Origin: Alishewanella metallidurans
Lineage (GTDB): Bacteria; Pseudomonadota; Gammaproteobacteria; Enterobacterales; Alteromonadaceae
DNA: 64,000 bases
Reading direction: 5' to 3'
Assembly: GCF_036983985.1 (NCBI RefSeq)
Contig: NZ_JALAHQ010000006.1
Span: 1 to 64,000, forward strand
Shown here one piece after another: positions 17,275 to 27,109 of this stretch. The notes under the pieces were generated by a model. That model was not told the DNA's origin. It ran no database searches and was given only the letters and a program-made list of their open reading frames with translations. Made by a program: the position numbers and the translations under genes. The first letter of the stretch is position 1, and each line of letters begins with the position of its first letter.

Positions 17275-18270
17275 TCAGTAATCTGGCACTAAAGAAAGAG
17301 GGGCTTGTTGGAGAAAAAACAATTGTTCTTTTAACACCAAGCATTGTTGTTCCCAGTATTTGTCTGTTGCAAACCACGGAAAGTTCATTGGAAAAGCGGG
17401 GTCTTGCCAACGGCGCGCTAACCATGCCATGTAATGCACCATCCGCATAGCTCTTAATGGCTCAATGAGCCTTAACTCTGCAGGATCAAATTCGTAGTAT
17501 TGCTCATATTCTTCTAGCATTAGCTCTAGCGTGTCGCGTTGTTGTTGGCGGTCGCCTGATAGCATCATCCATAAATCTTGTATTGCCGGGCCACTGCGAC
17601 AATCATCTAAGTCAACAAAAAACGGCCCTTGGTCGACATAAAATAAATTACCGGCGTGGCAATCGCCATGCAAACGGATCATACGTTTTGGTTGGTATTG
17701 CGCAATACAAAGCGCAATAACTTGTTCTAGCACCGCATCAAAAGCTGGACGTATATAACTAGGAATATAAGGTAAGGCGTTAAGTACTTGCTGGCTTTGT
17801 AATAGCTGGCTTTCAATAGTAAAGGCTGGCCGATGTACAAATTTTTTCGCATTGCCCACCAAATGCAGTCGGCCTAAAAAGCGTCCTAACATGGCCAGCT
17901 GCTCGTCGTTATCCACTTCAAGCGTACGGCCACCACGGCTGGGGAACAAGGCAAAATAGTACCCCATATACTGCTGCAACGACTGGCCATTAATGACAAA
18001 CGGTGCAACGACAGGTATATCGGCGGCAGCTAACTCAAAGGCAAAGCTATGTTCTTCTAATAACTGTTGTTCGGTCCAACGTTGTGGTCGATAAAACTTA
18101 ACGACATATTTCTCGGGCCGCAGCCCATCCGCGACATAGGCACTAAACTGATAAACTCGGTTTTCGTAACTATTTAGCGCCAACAAGCCAGAGCTAACAT
18201 CTAAACCACAATGAGTAAGTGCATCAAGGATCAGATCTGGCTGTAGGGTACTAAAATCAAATACGCTCAT
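17275..18270 (-). CDS. srkA: Stress response kinase A (YihE/RdoA)
   Basis: 331 residues, normal length. This is an APH/choline-kinase-like fold Ser/Thr kinase: the catalytic loop is IRLHGDCHAGNLFYV and the metal-binding Asp lies in FFVDLDDCRSGP. The N-terminal lobe contains YVVKFYRPQRWTEQQLLEE. In E. coli the protein counters envelope stress-linked death and is cotranscribed with dsbA under Cpx; the same order here supports orthology. Its ATG overlaps the ccoG stop by four bases, so the two are translationally coupled. Confidence 0.93.
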   Translation of the reverse strand: MSVFDFSTLQPDLILDALTHCGLDVSSGLLALNSYENRVYQFSAYVADGLRPEKYVVKFYRPQRWTEQQLLEEHSFAFELAAADIPVVAPFVINGQSLQQYMGYYFALFPSRGGRTLEVDNDEQLAMLGRFLGRLHLVGNAKKFVHRPAFTIESQLLQSQQVLNALPYIPSYIRPAFDAVLEQVIALCIAQYQPKRMIRLHGDCHAGNLFYVDQGPFFVDLDDCRSGPAIQDLWMMLSGDRQQQRDTLELMLEEYEQYYEFDPAELRLIEPLRAMRMVHYMAWLARRWQDPAFPMNFPWFATDKYWEQQCLVLKEQLFFLQQAPLSLVPDY

Positions 18271-19709
18271 CGACTGCCTAGAAAAAACTTAGTCGATTGC
18301 TGTAGCTGCACATCAGCTTCGCCTTGCTGTTGTACGGTAAAAGTAACAGGAATAGTATTTAGCTCAGTACTGTAGGGATCTAGCGCCAAGCTAATAGTAA
18401 CACTGCGCGTTTCACCACCTTGTAAGCTAACTTGTTGCATACCAATCCACTGGAAACTCATTTCAGCAGCAACGCTAATATCAAACACCGTTGCTCGCTG
18501 CGATTTGTTAGAAATACTTAAGGTGTAGGTATTTTCAACTAAACCTGTGTCGGTTAAACGGAACAATGAGCCTCGGTCACGAATAATATTCATTTCCAGC
18601 GGCACCCGGGTGTATAAAGTCCAAATAAAGGCTGACGTCACCGCAACCAGCACCAGAATATATCCCAGCAGTTTGGGCCTTAATATGCGCGTCGGCTTGC
18701 CATTTAAGCTGTGCTCAGTGGTGTAGCGAATAAGGCCTGTCGGGTAACCCATTTTATTCATGGTGTCGTCGCAAGCATCAACACAGGCACCGCAATTAAT
18801 GCATTCGTACTGCAAGCCGTTACGAATATCAATACCGGTGGGGCAAACATGCACACAAAGATTACAATCAATACAATCGCCTAAGCCTTTGGCTTTGTAG
18901 TCTTTATCTTTACGGCTACGCGGGCCTCGGTTTTCACCGCGTTTTTCATCATAGGTTACCGTAAAAGTATCTTTATCGAACATTGCTGATTGAAAACGAG
19001 CGTAAGGGCAAATATGCGTACACATAATTTCACGCATCCAGCCGGCATTACCGTAGGTACATAGCGCAAAAAACCATACTGAAACAACCGCCCAAAACCC
19101 GGCTTCAAAAGTGAAAAACTCAATAAATAACGTATCGACTGGCGTAAAGTAGCCAACAAAGATAAGTGCAGTAAGCAGCGAAAACGCTAGCCAACAAAAG
19201 TGAGTAGCTGCTTTTTTAAAAAATTTACTTGCCGTCCAAGGATCGGCGTCTAGCTTCATTCGCTGATTACGTGTGCCCTGTATTTTTTCTTCGAACCAAA
19301 TAAAAATAAAGGTCCATACCGTTTGCGGACATAAATAACCGCACCACACGCGACCATAAAATGCGGTGATAAAAAATAGCCCATAAGCGGCGATGATAAA
19401 AATCCACGCTAGAATGGTAAAGTCTTGCGGCCATAAGGTTAAGGCAAAGATATTAAATTTCTGCTCTGTTATATCCAATAAAATGGCTTGATTACCGTCA
19501 TATTTAAGCCATGGCAACAGCATAAATAGCCCTAAAAACGCAAAGCCAATATAACGCCGAATAAGTTGGTGCAAACCTTTAACAGCACGCACGTATATCC
19601 GATCTCTTGGTTTGTAATTTGACGTTTTAGCTGCGTCAGGTGTGTGTACTTCTACATGCACTGGGATATTTTTAATATCTATTTTTTGCTGATCCACCGA
19701 TGACCCCAT
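18267..19709 (-). CDS. ccoG: Cytochrome c oxidase accessory protein CcoG (FixG/RdxA)
   Basis: About 480 residues from the ATG at 19709 (MGSSVDQQKIDIKN); the frame stays open upstream but without family similarity. Several membrane helices are followed by two 4Fe-4S motifs, CIDCNLCVHVCPTG and CINCGACVDACDD, and by an Ig-like C-terminal domain. CcoG takes part in copper reduction/delivery for cbb3 oxidase assembly. The partner cco genes are not in the window. It heads an operon with srkA and the two dsbA genes. Confidence 0.93.
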   Translation of the reverse strand: MGSSVDQQKIDIKNIPVHVEVHTPDAAKTSNYKPRDRIYVRAVKGLHQLIRRYIGFAFLGLFMLLPWLKYDGNQAILLDITEQKFNIFALTLWPQDFTILAWIFIIAAYGLFFITAFYGRVWCGYLCPQTVWTFIFIWFEEKIQGTRNQRMKLDADPWTASKFFKKAATHFCWLAFSLLTALIFVGYFTPVDTLFIEFFTFEAGFWAVVSVWFFALCTYGNAGWMREIMCTHICPYARFQSAMFDKDTFTVTYDEKRGENRGPRSRKDKDYKAKGLGDCIDCNLCVHVCPTGIDIRNGLQYECINCGACVDACDDTMNKMGYPTGLIRYTTEHSLNGKPTRILRPKLLGYILVLVAVTSAFIWTLYTRVPLEMNIIRDRGSLFRLTDTGLVENTYTLSISNKSQRATVFDISVAAEMSFQWIGMQQVSLQGGETRSVTISLALDPYSTELNTIPVTFTVQQQGEADVQLQQSTKFFLGSR

Positions 19710-19962
19710 TACTGCCGGTTGCAAGATTTGCAGAGTATAACAGCTTACGTGCTGATTTTTTTGACCTACAACAAGGCAAAATTTATGTGTAAAATAATTC
19801 TGACAGCAATTAGATGGTTTTTGCAGCAAAATTGGCAACCGCGTTAATTACTAGAGTAAGCTGTGTAAACAACACTGAAAACGAACAGATATCTTTTTGC
19901 TACGATGCAGTCTGCGCTACTATTCGATACAATGGCCACAAAGTAGCTTGAGGTATAAAGTA

Positions 19963-20325
19963 ATGAAAAAGTTTTTTTTGCTAGTGGTAATTGTGTTGTT
20001 ACTCATTACATTTTCAGACACTGATATGCTAAGGCCATATCGAGATCAGTTATACGCACTGATTCAGGATAACGTGCCCTCTGCCGGTGACAACAAAGAT
20101 GCGGCATTACGCAAAATACAGAAACAACTATTAACCTTGTCGGAACAATGGGGCGAGGAGCAGCGAGCTTTCTTGGAAAAAGCCAGTAGCAGCATCGAAA
20201 ATATAAAAAAGTTTCATCGTAACTACTGCATAAATAACGACTTTAATCCAATTTTGTTTGGTGACCCGCTAAAACAAAGTTGCGTAGTGATTGAAAACAA
20301 TTATGACAATTTACTTAAACCTTAA
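19963..20325 (+). CDS. Hypothetical membrane-anchored protein
   Basis: The start at 19963 (MKKFFLLVVIVLLLITF) gives about 120 residues: one N-terminal membrane segment or uncleaved signal, then a periplasmic helical domain with two Cys (NYCINND and QSCVVIE) that could form a disulfide. No family is recognised. It lies 14 bases before the DUF3010 gene on the same strand and probably forms a small operon with it. Confidence 0.65.
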   Translation: MKKFFLLVVIVLLLITFSDTDMLRPYRDQLYALIQDNVPSAGDNKDAALRKIQKQLLTLSEQWGEEQRAFLEKASSSIENIKKFHRNYCINNDFNPILFGDPLKQSCVVIENNYDNLLKP

Positions 20326-20339
20326 ACAGAGAGCTTTTT

Positions 20340-20762
20340 ATGCGCACATGCGGTATCGAAATTAAGGGCAGCGAAGCAATAATCTGTCTAATGACATTAA
20401 ATAACGGTTTATTTGAACTGCCCGACTGTAGGCAAAATCGCTTTGCCTTAAGCAAAGATCAAGATCAGCAGCAAATGCGGCATTTTCAGTTTACCTTTGC
20501 CAAATTTATTCAAGATTACCAAGTTACTCAGTTGGTTATTAAAGAGCGGCCGCAAAAAGGTAAGTTTGCTGGTGGTGCGGTAGGTTTTAAAATTGAAACC
20601 GCATTGCAACTTATAGAAAACTGCAACTGCACTATTATTAGTGCCACCGAGTTAAAAGAAAAAATAAAGCGCTATCCAATACCTGTCGACTTTAAAGAAA
20701 CCGGACTAAAAATATTTCAAGAAACGGCATTTTTAGCAGGCTACGCGTTTTTAGCTAAATAA
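20340..20762 (+). CDS. DUF3010 family protein
   Basis: 140 residues, full length for the family. It starts MRTCGIEIKGSEAIICLM and contains LVIKERPQKGKFAGG, which resembles an RNase H-like/RuvC-like fold (acidic residue in the first strand, IKER). The biochemical role is unknown in the literature I recall. A strong terminator follows the stop. Confidence 0.8.
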   Translation: MRTCGIEIKGSEAIICLMTLNNGLFELPDCRQNRFALSKDQDQQQMRHFQFTFAKFIQDYQVTQLVIKERPQKGKFAGGAVGFKIETALQLIENCNCTIISATELKEKIKRYPIPVDFKETGLKIFQETAFLAGYAFLAK

Positions 20763-20794
20763 GTGCGACTAAGTTCTGACATGTTACAGATTAT

Positions 20795-20823
20795 AAAAAC
20801 GGCGCTTAAAGCGCCGTTTTTTC
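20795..20823. terminator. Rho-independent terminator
   Basis: GGCGC-TTAAA-GCGCC with flanking AAAAC and GTTTTTT gives a bidirectional hairpin between the DUF3010 gene and the convergent cyclophilin gene. Confidence 0.85.
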
Positions 20824-20826
20824 TAT

Positions 20827-21573
20827 TTAGTACTTGCGTCGGCGCAGCGCTAATAAGCTTAGTGGTAACAGCAACCAACCAAAGCTACCGCCACTACTTT
20901 CTGGAGCAGGCCCTATGTTCGGCGCCAGTGTTAACCCCGCGGCCGTATTTGCTCTTGGGTCTACCACTACAACTGATTCAATAGTAACAAAGTTAGCGGT
21001 CGCTAACGGCTTGTTATTATCACGATCGGTATTGCTATAATCACGTAGCGGTAAATCACTAATACCATTAAAGTTATAGCGCGGAAGTTTAGCAATAGCA
21101 TCAATAACTTCCATGCCGGCACCACTAATTTGGCCAAATACGGTAAAACCGCTATTTTGCCGATCTAAATTTTCCGCATTGTCCGCTAAGTTAATAAACC
21201 ATTGATTTGTAGCACTATTAGGGTTACCCCCTACTTTTGCCATCGCAATGGTAGCGCGCACATTCGACCACTTAGGTTCATTAACAATAGCAGCATTGGT
21301 AGTAGTGGCTTTTAATGGCAACTTTTCGTCAAATACAAAACCACCGCCTTGCACAATAAAACCCGGTACTGACCGATGAATAACGGTACCGTTATATCGA
21401 CCTGAGCTAACGTAGTTAAGAAAATTTTGCACTGTCGTCGGTGTAGTTTCGTCATATAAGTTAACTTCAAACTTACCTAAGTTAGTCGTTACTTCTACTA
21501 TCGTCGCTTGTGTTAGGCTACTACCTGCTATGGCTAAAGTAGCCAGCAGGGTTTTAAATACTTTGGTTGACAT
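20827..21573 (-). CDS. Secreted cyclophilin-type PPIase with GlyGly-CTERM tail
   Basis: The start at 21573 (MSTKVFKTLLATLAIAG) is placed by GGAGAA eight bases upstream. A signal peptide precedes a cyclophilin domain with NFLNYVSSGRYNGTVIHRSVPGFIVQGGG and NSATNQWFINLAD. The tail SSGGSFGWLLLPLSLLALRR has the Gly-Gly, hydrophobic helix and basic end of GlyGly-CTERM proteins, which are processed by rhombosortase and sent out by type II secretion. It catalyses proline isomerisation, probably at the cell surface. It follows topB by about 70 bases on the same strand. Confidence 0.88.
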   Translation of the reverse strand: MSTKVFKTLLATLAIAGSSLTQATIVEVTTNLGKFEVNLYDETTPTTVQNFLNYVSSGRYNGTVIHRSVPGFIVQGGGFVFDEKLPLKATTTNAAIVNEPKWSNVRATIAMAKVGGNPNSATNQWFINLADNAENLDRQNSGFTVFGQISGAGMEVIDAIAKLPRYNFNGISDLPLRDYSNTDRDNNKPLATANFVTIESVVVVDPRANTAAGLTLAPNIGPAPESSGGSFGWLLLPLSLLALRRRKY

Positions 21574-21642
21574 AACATTGTTCTCCATAATTTGTCCTGC
21601 AGCATAAATCAGGCAATAAACCAAAAGCCAGTGCGATAACAA

Positions 21643-23625
21643 TTAATTACTTTTACGAACCGCTGTGGTTTTATACTTATAACGACCTTGCTTAGCCGAT
21701 TTATTCGTAGTCGCCGATTTATTAGTACGCCAACGTGGCTTTTTAGCAGCCATAACAACACTTGGACAAATCGCCGCAGCACCATTAACCAGCTGGGTTA
21801 GCTGTAACAGCAACGGTTGCATAAATGCATGGTAGCTTTGTTCGCGCTGGCATATTGCATTTAATGCCGCCTCCCAACGCGCCGTCATATCGGGTAACAC
21901 AGCCTCGGCTGGTAAAGCATTAATTAGTGCAATCCCGGTTGCCGTTGCCTGAATTTGCTTGCCAACCCGAATTAAATAGCCTCGCTTAAACAATAATTCG
22001 ATAATACCGGCTCGAGTGGCCTCAGTACCTAAACCATCGGTATCACGTAAAATTTTGCGCACAGCTTCATCAGAAACATAGCGGCTAATACCTGTCATTG
22101 CGGCCAATAAAGTCGCATCCGTAAATGCTTGTGGTGGCGTAGTCTGCTTTTCTAACAGTTGGGTGTTAATGCAGCTTAATTCCTGCCCCAGCTGCAACTT
22201 AGGTAAAGCTTGTCGCGACAGTATCTGCTCTGCGCTATCTGCCGGCCTTTTTTGTTCGCTATCATTGCGAAATAACTGCTTCCAACCGGCACTTAGCTCA
22301 ACTCTGGTTTTAGCAACAAAGCAGCCGCCAGCAATGGTTAGTTCAACACGGCTATCGGTGTAACAAAAAGCAGGATAAAACTGGGCCAAGTATTGCCGAG
22401 CGATAAGTTGATATAACCGCTGCTCGGTTGTACTTAGTCGGTTTAGTGGTTGTCGCTTTTCGGTAGGAATAATCGCGTGGTGCGCCGTTACTTTTGCATC
22501 ATTCCACGCCTTGCTAACTAAGCGGGTGTTAGCCTGCGCTACTGCAGAGACCAGTTCATGGTCATTGCTGGCTATTGCTTGGCATACCGCAGTCGCTTGT
22601 TTTAGCTGCTCCTTAGGTAAATATCGGCTATCTGAACGCGGATAGGTAATAAGTTTATGTTTTTCATACAATTGCTGGCAACTATCAAGCACTTGCTGCG
22701 CGGTAATGCCATAACGTTTGGCTGCATCAATTTGCAGTGCGGATAAACTATAGGGCAGTGGTGCTGATTGCTGGCCATCTTTGTGCTCTAACTTGCTCAC
22801 TACCGCGGGCTGATTACTAATTTTTTGCTGTACCCTTTCTGCTAACGCCCTCAGCAAAACTCGCCCATCTTCATCTTGCCAGGGTACACAAGCCGCGCTA
22901 GGCTGCCACAGCGCACTAAACTGCTGCTTATCTTCAGTTTCTAACTCGGCTAGTACCTGATAAAACGGTTTAGAGACAAAGTCAGCTATTTCTTTATCAC
23001 GCCGCACCACTAAGCCTAATAGCGGTGTTTGCACGCGACCGACGGATAAAACCCCCTGATACCCAACCTTTTGCCCTTGTAAGGTATAAGCTCTGGTCAT
23101 ATTGAGGCCATAAAGCCAATCGGCTCGGCTGCGGGCGAGCGCCGACGTAGACAGAGGTACAAATTCTTTATTTAGCTTTAGCTGCGTTAATGCGCGCTTT
23201 ACCGCGGGCGGGTTAAGATCGCTAATTAGCAAACGCTGGGTGTTGGCCAGTTTTTCACCTGTAACACCGCAATAGGCAAGCACTTCATCAACTAATAACT
23301 GCCCCTCACGATCAGGGTCTCCGGCATGTACAATGCTATCTGCTTGTTTTAACAGTTTTTTAATAACAGCCAACTGTTTCGCTGCCGACTTGCGTATCTT
23401 CAACTGCCATTTGTCTGGAATTATAGGTAGTTGTGCTGCCTGCCAGCGCTTAAAATCAGGGTTGTAGTCTTCAGGCTCTGCTTGCTCTAATAAATGGCCT
23501 ATGCACCAGCTTACAACATCACCATTGGCAAGGCGTATGTAGCCGTTTTCCTTATACTGAGGAGCAGGAAAAACAGCAGCTATCGCCCTACCTAAACTAG
23601 GCTTTTCAGCAATATAAAGTTTCAT
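21643..23625 (-). CDS. topB: DNA topoisomerase III
   Basis: 660 residues, normal length. The TOPRIM domain starts MKLYIAEKPSLGRAIAAVFP and has the acidic motif HAGDPDREGQLLVDE. The catalytic Tyr is in LITYPRSDSRYLP, and GVLSVGRVQTPLLGLV is typical of type IA enzymes. The protein decatenates and unknots DNA via single-strand passage. It has a basic tail (KKPRWRTNKSATTNKS) but no zinc fingers, as usual for TopB. It is probably monocistronic or leads into the cyclophilin gene. Confidence 0.96.
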   Translation of the reverse strand: MKLYIAEKPSLGRAIAAVFPAPQYKENGYIRLANGDVVSWCIGHLLEQAEPEDYNPDFKRWQAAQLPIIPDKWQLKIRKSAAKQLAVIKKLLKQADSIVHAGDPDREGQLLVDEVLAYCGVTGEKLANTQRLLISDLNPPAVKRALTQLKLNKEFVPLSTSALARSRADWLYGLNMTRAYTLQGQKVGYQGVLSVGRVQTPLLGLVVRRDKEIADFVSKPFYQVLAELETEDKQQFSALWQPSAACVPWQDEDGRVLLRALAERVQQKISNQPAVVSKLEHKDGQQSAPLPYSLSALQIDAAKRYGITAQQVLDSCQQLYEKHKLITYPRSDSRYLPKEQLKQATAVCQAIASNDHELVSAVAQANTRLVSKAWNDAKVTAHHAIIPTEKRQPLNRLSTTEQRLYQLIARQYLAQFYPAFCYTDSRVELTIAGGCFVAKTRVELSAGWKQLFRNDSEQKRPADSAEQILSRQALPKLQLGQELSCINTQLLEKQTTPPQAFTDATLLAAMTGISRYVSDEAVRKILRDTDGLGTEATRAGIIELLFKRGYLIRVGKQIQATATGIALINALPAEAVLPDMTARWEAALNAICQREQSYHAFMQPLLLQLTQLVNGAAAICPSVVMAAKKPRWRTNKSATTNKSAKQGRYKYKTTAVRKSN

Positions 23626-23792
23626 CGCAACACCACACTGTTTTTATATACAGCAATCTAGCGGTTAGAAGCCAAATATGCAAAGAAAATGTAATTAAAA
23701 TTTGGCTTTAACGAAAAAGCGCTTAGAATGTTTATATATTTATTTATTGGTAATTGTTGGGCTTTGTTCCCAACTTGGTTGGATGTAGAGCA

Positions 23793-25559
23793 ATGCAATA
23801 TAGTGAAATTAAGAAAATCTGCGATGACTTACATAAAACAGGCAAGCCTGTTTCACTAGATTATTTAATTTCTCAGGTTCCTGGGGCTCAAGCTAGCCTA
23901 GTCGTACACTATCAAAAGTGGCGTAATGAACAAGCTAATGTAGCATCAACGCCGACGTCTGGAGAAAGTATGTTCAGCGAAGATTTTGTTACTGCGTTTC
24001 AGCGCGAGTCTCAACAGCATGCCAAAAAATTAACCGACCAACTTAACCAACAATTGCAACAAGCTATGCAAGCGGAAATACTTGCCGCTGAGCATAATCG
24101 TGAATTACAGCTTGAAGTTGAACAGCTACAGCAACGAAAATCAGAACTGGAATCTAGTTTACAGCAGCAACAGCAGCAGCTTTCTACTCAAGCAGAAAAA
24201 TATTCTAGTTTAAGTGAAGACCGTGATCAGGCGCAGGCATTAAGTAAATCTCAGCAACTGCAGTTAGATGAAGCCAAAGCTCGATTGACCGAACAACAAG
24301 CAATAATTGCTCAAGCTGAGCAAGAGTTAACCTTAAGTAAAGCTACTCTAGAGCATGTACAGCAGCAATTTAGTGCAGCGCAACAAGAAGCTGAACAAGC
24401 TAAAAACGACGCAGAACAATTGCAGTTAAAATTAATCGCTGCTCAGCAAGCGCAAGACGAACTAGAAGAGCAATTACAGAATGAGCAGCAGCTTAATCAG
24501 CAAAAGCTTCAGCAATTACAAAGCGAATTGGCCAGCGCAGAGCAAGAATTAGAACCACTACAAGCAAAAATAAAAGTTCAAGAACAGCTAGAGCAGCAAG
24601 TAAAGCTATTGGAAGAATCAAAAGCTAAGGTAGCAGCAGAGCTTGATGCTGCGCAAAAAGCCAGTAAAAAGACACAATTAGACTTACAAACCCGCGAGCA
24701 TGATGTTACCGAACTACAAGCCATGCTAAACGAGTTTGAAAATAAACTACATCAAGCAACTAAAACTGAAACCCAAGCTGTAGCACTAACTAAAAGATTA
24801 CAAGCGCAGTTAGAACAAGCGCAACGGGCAATAGAAGAGCAAGAGTCGGGTAATTATACCGCTGTACCTGTTGCCACTAGCGATAGTAATAATGATACTT
24901 TAATTCATGAGTTAACTGAGTCACAACAACAGCTTGCGAGTGCGCAACAGTTAGTTGAACAGCTTACGGCGGAACGCGATCAGGCGTTAAGTAAATTAGA
25001 GCAAAACCAGCAACAAGAACCTAGTATTGCGCTTGAAACCAATACAAGTAATGAGCAAGATCTCGCTACCATCACGCAGCAAGAACAAGAACTTGAAACA
25101 CTAAACCAGCAGCTCACTAAGTTAAACAAAGAGCTTGACCACATAAAACGCGAAGCAGAAGTACAGCGCGACAATGCCATTAAGGCACAAGAACAGCTGG
25201 ATGCAATGCAAAACGTGCAATCTACCGAGATAGATGACTCTCAGGATATTCAGGCTACGCTAGAGCAACTGCGTAACAATAACGCCATGCTAAAAGAGCA
25301 AAGCGCGATTACGGCTAATCATCAGTCGGAACAACGCGAAGTAATTCGCCAATTACGCGAAGAATTACAGCAACACCGCGATCTAGTCGCAGACATTCAG
25401 TTAGAAAAAGACAAACTGAAAAAAGAGCGCTCACAACTCGAACAACAAGTTAGCTTTGTTAAAGATAACGCAGCAGCTACCATTGAGCGATTAACGCGCT
25501 ACCGCGAGCAAGCTCAAGAAAAAATTGAGAAGTTAGAGAAAAAACTTAGCGGCGCTTAA
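23793..25559 (+). CDS. KfrA-like DNA-binding protein with long coiled coil
   Basis: 588 residues from the ATG at 23793 (MQYSEIKKICDDLHKTGKP). The first 60 residues form a small helical domain like the KfrA N-terminus (SLDYLISQVPGAQASLVVHYQKWR), followed by about 500 residues of Gln/Glu/Leu heptad coiled coil and a basic end. KfrA proteins bind DNA and form filaments involved in plasmid segregation and nucleoid organisation; a chromosomal gene like this may act in nucleoid structure. The Gln-rich composition may exaggerate similarity to other coiled coils. Confidence 0.7.
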   Translation: MQYSEIKKICDDLHKTGKPVSLDYLISQVPGAQASLVVHYQKWRNEQANVASTPTSGESMFSEDFVTAFQRESQQHAKKLTDQLNQQLQQAMQAEILAAEHNRELQLEVEQLQQRKSELESSLQQQQQQLSTQAEKYSSLSEDRDQAQALSKSQQLQLDEAKARLTEQQAIIAQAEQELTLSKATLEHVQQQFSAAQQEAEQAKNDAEQLQLKLIAAQQAQDELEEQLQNEQQLNQQKLQQLQSELASAEQELEPLQAKIKVQEQLEQQVKLLEESKAKVAAELDAAQKASKKTQLDLQTREHDVTELQAMLNEFENKLHQATKTETQAVALTKRLQAQLEQAQRAIEEQESGNYTAVPVATSDSNNDTLIHELTESQQQLASAQQLVEQLTAERDQALSKLEQNQQQEPSIALETNTSNEQDLATITQQEQELETLNQQLTKLNKELDHIKREAEVQRDNAIKAQEQLDAMQNVQSTEIDDSQDIQATLEQLRNNNAMLKEQSAITANHQSEQREVIRQLREELQQHRDLVADIQLEKDKLKKERSQLEQQVSFVKDNAAATIERLTRYREQAQEKIEKLEKKLSGA

Positions 25560-25783
25560 TGGGGTCACCTTTACTTAAAAACTGAATTAAAAAACAGCTG
25601 CTGAGCACAATGCCGGCAGTTATTTAGTTTAACGCTCTATTATTAGTTTATTTGTCTCAACGCTAATATCTCTACTGCCTTTCGTATTACTTTCACAGCC
25701 ACGGATATAAACTATACTTCAGACAGTATTGGCGCTGTTATCGCTTTGCGATATGACCAAGTTCCTTGCTTAGGAGAATGGCT

Positions 25784-27040
25784 ATGGCAAACGCAAAACG
25801 TATTATTATTTGTTGTGATGGCACGTGGAACGAGCCCGATGAAATTCCAACTAACGTTACCAAGCTTGTTAGAGGTATAGCGCCACTTAGCCAAGATGGC
25901 GTACATCAGGTAGTGTTTTATGACCAAGGTGTCGGCACCGGTGGTAAGTTTGACCGTTTTATCGGGGGTGCCTTTGGTAGCGGCTTAGAAAAAAACGTCC
26001 TCGATTGCTATCGCTTCTTAACCCATAACTACCAACTAGGCGATGAAATTTATACCTTTGGCTTTAGTCGTGGCGCATACACCGCCCGCGCCTTTATCGG
26101 TTTAGTAAATGCCGTGGGCTTATTAGAAAAAAGCACCCTAGATAAATTAAAGCAAGCTTATAAATATTATCGTACTGAACCAGATAAACGACCTGAAGCC
26201 TTATATGCTGATAATTATCGGCCAGATATTCGCATGATAGGCGTGTTCGATACTGTGGGAGCGCTGGGCGCGCCGACACGTTTTTTGGGTAAGTTTACCC
26301 GTAACTGGGTTGGCTTTTTTAATACCCGTATTTGTGCCCAAGTGAAATATGCTTACCATGCATTAGCACTTGACGAGCGTCGCGGACCGTTTCAACCTGA
26401 TTTATGGACAGGTACGCTGCAAGACGATCAATATATGGAGCAATGCTGGTTTGCCGGTGCCCACTCCGATATCGGTGGTGGCTATACAGAAAGTGGCTTA
26501 TCGGACATAGCGTTACAATGGATGGTTGGTAAGGCGCTGGCCTTGGGGTTAGAGTTTAATCAGCACTATTTAGACGCGCAGTGCAAACCTGACCTTAGTA
26601 TGTCACCACATAACTCTTATTCTTTTAGCTACAAACTACTAGAAAAAATGGGTGGAGGTGAGTCTGTTAGATATATCTATGGTGACCCAGCTAACCCACC
26701 AATAAATGTTAGTATTCACGATAGTGTGTACCAGCGAGTGGCCAAAAGTAGCTATCGACCAGCAAACCCCGATTTTCCGCAGGCAGATAAACTAACCGAC
26801 CGTCGCCATAAAGTTCGCTTTCAAGCTAACAACATTCCAGAGGCAAAATTAACTATAAACACCGTTACCGCCAACTGCCAGCTGTTAGATTTTAGCCAAG
26901 GTAGTGGCGCACGCATTCAGTTTAACGGCGAGCTACATAAAGGTGATAGCCTCAGTATTGACTGCGAGCATTTTGGCAACAATACCGCGCAGTGCGTCTG
27001 GCAAAAAGGTAACCAGTACGGCCTGCGTTTTATTGCTTAA
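25784..27040 (+). CDS. DUF2235 alpha/beta hydrolase with C-terminal PilZ-like domain
   Basis: 418 residues from the ATG at 25784; TAGGAG eight bases before decides the start. The DUF2235 part (about 6-330) begins KRIIICCDGTWNEPD, has the nucleophile elbow FGFSRGAYTAR (Ser95) and FAGAHSDIGGGY, as in Tle1-type phospholipases. Residues 340-418 look like a PilZ domain: RRHKVRF supplies RxxxR, LLDFSQGSGARIQF resembles the DxSxxG loop with a shifted Gly, and CVWQKGNQYGLRF is the usual closing strand. There is no signal peptide and no T6SS genes nearby, so it is probably a cytosolic hydrolase under c-di-GMP control. Confidence 0.8.
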   Translation: MANAKRIIICCDGTWNEPDEIPTNVTKLVRGIAPLSQDGVHQVVFYDQGVGTGGKFDRFIGGAFGSGLEKNVLDCYRFLTHNYQLGDEIYTFGFSRGAYTARAFIGLVNAVGLLEKSTLDKLKQAYKYYRTEPDKRPEALYADNYRPDIRMIGVFDTVGALGAPTRFLGKFTRNWVGFFNTRICAQVKYAYHALALDERRGPFQPDLWTGTLQDDQYMEQCWFAGAHSDIGGGYTESGLSDIALQWMVGKALALGLEFNQHYLDAQCKPDLSMSPHNSYSFSYKLLEKMGGGESVRYIYGDPANPPINVSIHDSVYQRVAKSSYRPANPDFPQADKLTDRRHKVRFQANNIPEAKLTINTVTANCQLLDFSQGSGARIQFNGELHKGDSLSIDCEHFGNNTAQCVWQKGNQYGLRFIA

Positions 27041-27042
27041 TA

Positions 27043-27078
27043 TCAACACAACACGGCTAATGGCCGCGTTGTGGGTTG
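27043..27078. terminator. Imperfect hairpin after DUF2235 gene
   Basis: CAACACGGC and GCCGCGTTG pair with one mismatch around a short loop between two convergent genes. There is no T run, so efficiency is uncertain. Confidence 0.45.
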
Positions 27079-27109
27079 CTGCACAAAGCTATAAAGTGAA
27101 AGCGCTAAT

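Noticed and set aside
24000..25559. CAG/CAA-rich tract as a possible DNA repeat array
   Set aside because: It encodes a continuous Gln-rich coiled coil with irregular codons; no fixed DNA period is visible.
25784..27040. DUF2235 gene as a T6SS effector
   Set aside because: No vgrG, PAAR, adaptor or immunity gene is adjacent, and the C-terminal domain looks PilZ-like.
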